9,851 bases of DNA, taken from assembly GCA_047618505.1 (NCBI GenBank), contig JBLHLB010000137.1, positions 1-9,851 on the forward strand, written 5' to 3'. Below the pieces are notes generated by a model that was given only the letters and a program-made list of their open reading frames with translations, was not told the origin of the DNA and ran no database searches. Position 1 is the first letter of the stretch. Each line of letters opens with the position of its first letter. Shown piece after piece: positions 6,578-9,851 of this stretch. Made by a program: the position numbers and the translations under genes. Source of the stretch: JBLHLB01 sp047618505 (GTDB taxonomy: Bacteria > Planctomycetota > UBA1135 > GCA-002686595).

Positions 6578-7234
6578 TGGACTGAGGGCCTCGCGATCGA
6601 CCTTGTCATCGGGACCTACTGAGAATTCGTCCTTGCCACTGGGCGCGTCGATGGGCGCGCTCCCGGGTGACGGTGGGGCCCCCCCGAACCATCCCCCAAG
6701 TCCAAGCGCCCCCAGTACCACCACTTGATGGCTCAGATGGTGCGTCGCGTATTCTTGGCTTTTGGGGGCTGGAAGTCCTGCCCTGTTCGCTCTGTCGCCG
6801 CCACCGAAGCCTGATGTCGCTGATCCTAGACCGCACCGCCATCGCGCGGATTCTGACCCGCCTGGGATTCGAATATGACTCGCCCCCCTCCAACCCGCCC
6901 GGGCACCGCCCCAATCAGAACTCGCTTTCTGACGAGGCAATCCGAGAGGCAACGGGCGACTCCTTGGATCACCCCAGGCTTCCTCTATGCTCATTGAACA
7001 GGTCTCCTCTGAATTGGGCCCTCTATTCGCTCCCGCAAGCCACAATCCAGCGTGGAATCACGCCCCCTTGCTTCGGTTGAAACCAAACCTGCGCCATTCG
7101 TTATCCTGGCGACTAGGGAAGGGCCAACTTGAATCACCTATCCGCCCCTTAGCCTCAAATTTGCGTGCTTTGCCTCGGGATCGACCGGTTTCTGGACGAA
7201 AACCTGCTGCAGAGAGACTCGTCTTTAGAACATC
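6578..7234. other. Long spacer containing a transposase remnant
   Basis: No intact gene is visible in these 657 bp. Open frames such as 6667-7080 (plus) and 6536-7045 (minus) have no coherent protein character, apart from the transposase-like segment listed separately at 6701-6990. Bases 6991-7234 should hold the promoter and leader of the dioxygenase gene at 7235. I find no convincing -35/-10 pair there and no Shine-Dalgarno immediately before that ATG. Confidence 0.45.
6701..6990 (+). pseudogene. Decayed C-terminal fragment of an IS transposase (IS91-like)
   Basis: Two pieces in different plus-strand frames fit together as the C-terminus of a transposase. The first reads KRPQYHHLMAQMVRRVF at about 6704-6754. 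The second reads GLEVLPCSLCRRHRSLMSLI at about 6767-6826, then LDRTAIARILTRLGF to about 6871. This matches a tail I know from IS91-type and related transposases: Y-x-W-A-x-L-M-R-R-V-F, a zinc-ribbon C-P-x-C-G, then I-x-D-P-x-x-I-x-R-I-L-x-H-L-G-L followed by a proline-rich end, here PPSNPPGHRPNQ. One zinc-ribbon half is CSLC, the other cysteines are lost, and a frameshift near 6755-6766 breaks the gene. No upstream catalytic part, inverted repeat or target duplication is visible. The family assignment is from memory of the tail motif and is moderate at best. Confidence 0.5.
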
Positions 7235-8113
7235 ATGTCACTGATTAAAATTGGACAAGGACCGGCGTCCTACAACTACTACCTGCTGCGAGGCATCATC
7301 GATGACAACGTCATCAAAGAAGCCCGGGCCGTAGCGAACGCCCTACCTGAACAGGGGGGTCTGTACAGCAAGAGCGGCGCGAATCGAATGTACGCGTACT
7401 TGGATCAGATTCCTTCTCTGGTGGCCTTGCTCCCGCAGTTGTTTGACGACCTGCACATCGTGGGCAGCAATTACTTTGTCAGTAAGCCGACCGACAAGGG
7501 CCAAGAGACCCTCGGCGAATGGCACACCGGGCACAGCCTCTACTTTGGAGTGCGCGGCGCCGCGATGACACTCTGGATCCCCCTACAGGATCTCAATGAG
7601 GACACAGGCGGCCGACTGAAAATGTACAACGGTCGCTACATCAGCCAGATGGACGACCTCTTGAAGTGCCATGTGCAAGACAAGGGCAACAGCATCTCCA
7701 ATCAACACAGCATCCTGAACTTTCTTAATCACGAGCTCGACGAAGGCTGCAGCGTCGAGAACATGCGGGCTGGGGACGCACTCGTCTTTGATGAGATGCT
7801 TCCGCACCAGGCGGAGAGGTGCCTGATTAACCGCGAAGTCTTGGCGGTTCGGCTCGTGCTGGGCGACTACGCCCTCGACCGGCCGCTGATTGAAAAAGTG
7901 CTCGAACGCTACAAGACGGTTCCCGGTGAAATCAGTTACGCCGCCGAGTACTTGGAGAACCTCCTGAAGTACGGCGAGTACAAACTGCCTGGGACCCCGG
8001 AACGAGCTGCGCAGGAAGCAGCCACGGCGGAAGGTATGCCCGAGCAGAATGTTTCGACGCAGCGCAGCCTCTGGCAGCGCGCTAAGGGCAAGCTGACGAA
8101 GCAGGGGCGCTGA
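7235..8113 (+). CDS. PhyH-family Fe(II)/2-oxoglutarate enzyme with HTG in place of HxD
   Basis: The 292-residue protein starts at ATG 7235; no Shine-Dalgarno is clear. The jelly-roll landmarks of the phytanoyl-CoA dioxygenase family are in order. LHIVGSNYFVSKP (73-85) is followed by GEWHTGHSLYFG (94-105), MTLWIPLQDLNEDTGGRLKM (111-130) and GDALVFDEMLPHQAERC (180-196). His97 and His191 occupy the two iron-binding histidine positions, 94 residues apart, a usual spacing. The carboxylate of the normal HxD/E motif is replaced by Gly99. Loss of that residue to Gly or Ala is the hallmark of Fe/2OG halogenases, where chloride or bromide fills the site; the other reading is a non-catalytic relative. 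Arg200 or Arg206 could bind 2-oxoglutarate, but the usual Arg eleven residues after the distal His is a Val. The tail after about 252 is Ala/Glu/Gln/Lys-rich and probably disordered. The substrate is unknown, and the gene appears to stand alone. Confidence 0.8.
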   Translation: MSLIKIGQGPASYNYYLLRGIIDDNVIKEARAVANALPEQGGLYSKSGANRMYAYLDQIPSLVALLPQLFDDLHIVGSNYFVSKPTDKGQETLGEWHTGHSLYFGVRGAAMTLWIPLQDLNEDTGGRLKMYNGRYISQMDDLLKCHVQDKGNSISNQHSILNFLNHELDEGCSVENMRAGDALVFDEMLPHQAERCLINREVLAVRLVLGDYALDRPLIEKVLERYKTVPGEISYAAEYLENLLKYGEYKLPGTPERAAQEAATAEGMPEQNVSTQRSLWQRAKGKLTKQGR

Positions 8114-8369
8114 ACCACTGGGCTGGCCCACTGGGCTGGCCCACTGGGCTCGTACGCGTGCACTCCCCGGTGAGCTGGGTCGCCTCGTTGACGGTCTGCG
8201 TATCTGTTCGAAGGACTCGGATCAGGCGCGAAACGAGATAGGCCTCAGACAAGTCATAGGCACCTGGTTCAAAGTCTACGGCATACGACAGGCCTTGGCT
8301 CTCCCTTCCTAGTGGTGTGCTGCACTGGGCTGGGCAATTGCTCGCCCCCGAGCGCGGGTCTGGGGTGTG
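8085..8369 (-). pseudogene. Start-less minus-strand open frame, possible gene remnant
   Basis: Between a TAA at 8372-8370 and a TAG at 8084-8082 the minus strand has 95 open codons and no ATG. Its central part (about 8319-8156) translates to a protein-like stretch, including SYAVDFEPGAYDLSEAYLVS and then R-L-I-R-V-L-R-T-D. I do not recognise a family. Its right end lies within the spacer and its left end overlaps the tandem repeat and the 3' end of the dioxygenase gene. It could be the eroded end of a lost gene or a chance open frame in GC-rich DNA. Confidence 0.25.
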
Positions 8370-8414
8370 TTAGAGTACGGTTCCCTGGGAGCTGGGTGCC
8401 CCAGGTACGGTAGC
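8114..8414. other. Spacer between the dioxygenase and ABC transporter genes
   Basis: Besides the tandem repeat and the start-less minus-strand frame, I see no plus-strand gene. It should hold the promoter of the ABC transporter operon, but no good -35/-10 pair stands out. GTG 8367 could extend the ATPase frame into its right end. Confidence 0.4.
8115..8150. repeat. 13-bp tandem repeat, 2.8 copies
   Basis: The unit CCACTGGGCTGGC occurs at 8115-8127 and 8128-8140, with a third, partial copy (CCACTGGGCT) at 8141-8150, beginning two bases after the dioxygenase stop codon. Each junction contains GCCCA-C-TGGGC, so the array can fold into small hairpins and may slow or end transcription. A related copy (CACTGGGCTGG) lies at 8323-8333 in the same spacer. 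The array is too short and lacks spacers, so it is not CRISPR. Confidence 0.85.
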
Positions 8415-9233
8415 ATGGAATGCGTGTCCGCCCCCTCGAACGCAAACTCCATTGGCACCCCTCCCATGGACCCCTCCCCCGATCCGGGCGGCCCGAACGG
8501 CCCGCCCTCGACCGTGCATCAATCCCGTTGTGTCGATGTGCGCGGAGTGGAACGTTTCTACACGTTGGGGGCCGAAACGGTCAAAGCATTGGACGGCGTC
8601 GAGTTCGGGATCGATTACGGGGAGCACGTGGCCATCGTCGGTCCCTCGGGCAGCGGCAAGTCGACCCTCCTGCAAATCCTGGGCTGCATCGATCGGCCCA
8701 CCGGCGGCAGCTATCTGCTCGATGGGAAGGACGTCGCGGGCCTTTCCGAAACCCAACAGGCTGAAGTGCGCAACCAGCGCATCGGTTTCGTATTCCAGAG
8801 TTTTCACCTGCTGAATCGTGCGACTGCGCGACGCAACGTGGAGCTGCCCTTGGTCTACTCCGGAGTTCCCCCCAAGGAGCGACGGATGAGAGCTATGGCC
8901 GCCCTCGAAGGCGTCGGGTTGGCGGATCGCGTGGGACATCGCCCGGATCAACTCTCCGGTGGTCAGCGCCAGCGCGTCGCGATTGCGCGGGCCCTGGTCA
9001 CCAATCCGGCCATCCTGCTTGCGGATGAGCCGACCGGCAACCTTGACTCCAAGACGGGCGCGGAAATATTGGACCTCTTTGATTCCCTGCGCTCGCCAAA
9101 GCGAGCGCTGGTCACGGTGACACACGACAGCGCCCTGGCTCGTCGCTGTTTGCGCATCATTGCCTTGCGCAATGGACGCATCGAATACGACGGGGACGCC
9201 GCAGGCTGCCCCGAGGATGTAATGCACGCATGA
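8415..9233 (+). CDS. ABC transporter ATP-binding protein, MacB/LolD/DevA type
   Basis: From ATG 8415 the protein has 272 residues; GTG 8367 (288 aa) and ATG 8466 (255 aa) are alternatives. None has a strong Shine-Dalgarno, and the ATPase domain begins only at about residue 40, so the Pro/Ser-rich N-terminus is doubtful. With the 8415 start the Walker A motif is GPSGSGKST at 76-84, the Q-loop Gln at 128 (VFQSFHLLN) and the signature LSGGQRQR at 180-187. Walker B is ILLADEP at 200-206 with Glu205, the D-loop GNLD is at 208-211 and the switch His is 237. The segment after the Q-loop and the LADEPTGNLDSKTG run are typical of the lipoprotein-release and macrolide-exporter group. It would energise a separate permease at the inner membrane. 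The stop overlaps the adaptor gene as ATGA, so the two are translationally coupled. The substrate is unknown. Confidence 0.95.
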   Translation: MECVSAPSNANSIGTPPMDPSPDPGGPNGPPSTVHQSRCVDVRGVERFYTLGAETVKALDGVEFGIDYGEHVAIVGPSGSGKSTLLQILGCIDRPTGGSYLLDGKDVAGLSETQQAEVRNQRIGFVFQSFHLLNRATARRNVELPLVYSGVPPKERRMRAMAALEGVGLADRVGHRPDQLSGGQRQRVAIARALVTNPAILLADEPTGNLDSKTGAEILDLFDSLRSPKRALVTVTHDSALARRCLRIIALRNGRIEYDGDAAGCPEDVMHA

Positions 9234-9851
9234 AACTATTCAGGACCTCGTTCTTTCGAGGTGAAGCTGACACTCGCGCCGCCACCGGCACGGGCATCAC
9301 CTTGGCTGCGGTGGTCATCGCCGGCGTCGCGATCTTCTCGTGGACACAACTGCGCGGCGGCGAGGTTTCCGCCCTCGACGAGACCCGCGTCATTACCGTG
9401 GAGACCCGCGACGTGATCGACAGCGTGACCGCCAACGGACGTGTCGAGCCTCTTGCGCGTGTCGCGGTGATGAGTCGTGCCGGTGGCATCATCGAGAAGC
9501 TCTTTGTCGACGAAGGCGACGCCGTCAGCGCCGGTCAGGTGCTAGTGGAATTGGACCGCGAGCAACTCGAGGCCCAAAACAGGCAAAACGAGGCCGATCT
9601 TCTGGCGGCGCAAGCCCGGCTGGAAGCAGCCCGGGCGAGGATCACCGAAGCCGAGGTCCGCTTGGAGGATCCAGAGCCGGAGTTTCTGCGCCGCGAAGTC
9701 AAACGTACCTCGGAACAATTCGAACAAGGGGATGTTTCCGTGCGCGAGCGCGACGACGCCGAGCGCGCCTTGGCCAACGCGGAATTCCGCGTGCGTCAGG
9801 TGCAAGCCAGTATGCCGGGACTCGAGGCTTCGGTCACCGAAGCGGAAGCCC
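9230..9851 (+). CDS. HlyD/MacA-family periplasmic adaptor (partial, runs off right edge)
   Basis: The frame opens with ATG 9230, overlapping the ATPase stop by 4 nt (ATGA), and stays open for 207 codons to the window edge. Residues 1-20 are cytosolic, 23-38 form one membrane anchor (ITLAAVVIAGVAIFSW), and 52-75 begin the membrane-proximal beta part. Residues 76-112 are the first half of the lipoyl-like barrel-sandwich, with GGIIEKLFVDEGDAVSAGQ followed by V-L-V-E-L-D. From 113 onward the sequence is a long Ala/Glu/Arg-rich coiled-coil hairpin. Such adaptors join an inner-membrane ABC exporter to an outer-membrane channel of the TolC type. The permease gene is expected just past the edge. The gene order ATPase-adaptor differs from macA-macB. 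Confidence 0.92.
   Translation, partial: MKLFRTSFFRGEADTRAATGTGITLAAVVIAGVAIFSWTQLRGGEVSALDETRVITVETRDVIDSVTANGRVEPLARVAVMSRAGGIIEKLFVDEGDAVSAGQVLVELDREQLEAQNRQNEADLLAAQARLEAARARITEAEVRLEDPEPEFLRREVKRTSEQFEQGDVSVRERDDAERALANAEFRVRQVQASMPGLEASVTEAEA

Noticed and set aside
6536..7045. 169-codon open frame on the minus strand in the spacer
   Set aside because: The composition is low-complexity Gly/Arg/Ser/Pro without motifs, and it is antisense to the transposase remnant.
8115..8150. CRISPR array
   Set aside because: The repeats are 13 bp and adjoining without spacers, and no cas genes are near.
8370..9227. 285-codon open frame on the minus strand opposite the ATPase gene
   Set aside because: The plus strand encodes a complete set of ABC ATPase motifs; the opposite frame has none.

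Overview
The window is high-GC bacterial DNA. It encodes diderm-type envelope functions: a probable lipoprotein, an RND/MMPL-type exporter, and a MacAB/DevBCA-like ATPase with its periplasmic adaptor. Several genes use GTG or TTG starts and many lack a clear Shine-Dalgarno sequence. This mix, with a secreted beta-propeller protein, a type III polyketide synthase operon and an eroded transposase, would fit Planctomycetota, Myxococcota or a related group. There is no rRNA or other marker to decide, so the phylum is only an inference.

Left part (1-2770, all genes on the minus strand): the 5' two-thirds or so of a secreted beta-propeller protein running off the left edge; about 450 bp without a recognisable gene; a small DUF6985-like protein; a pair of inverted repeats; and a helical, TPR-like probable lipoprotein. 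A 110-bp divergent spacer with two palindromes separates the last gene from the next block.

Centre (2881-6577, plus strand): a compact three-gene operon of MMPL/RND transporter, type III polyketide synthase and ICMT-like methyltransferase, each joined to the next by a 4-nt stop/start overlap. The synthase has an intact Cys-His-Asn triad and CHS-like motifs. The likely logic is synthesis of an alkylresorcinol- or alkylpyrone-like lipid, O-methylation at the membrane, and transport by the RND protein. The product is inferred, not shown.

Right part (6578-9851): a spacer with a frameshifted transposase C-terminus, then a PhyH-type Fe(II)/2-oxoglutarate enzyme whose HxD motif reads His-Thr-Gly, the arrangement seen in Fe/2OG halogenases. 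A repeat-containing spacer with a start-less minus-strand open frame follows, then an ABC ATPase overlapping a HlyD/MacA-type adaptor that runs off the right edge.

The two observations most worth following are the HTG-type PhyH protein (possible new halogenase or hydroxylase variant) and the transporter-synthase-methyltransferase operon, which has no oxidoreductase gene beside it.
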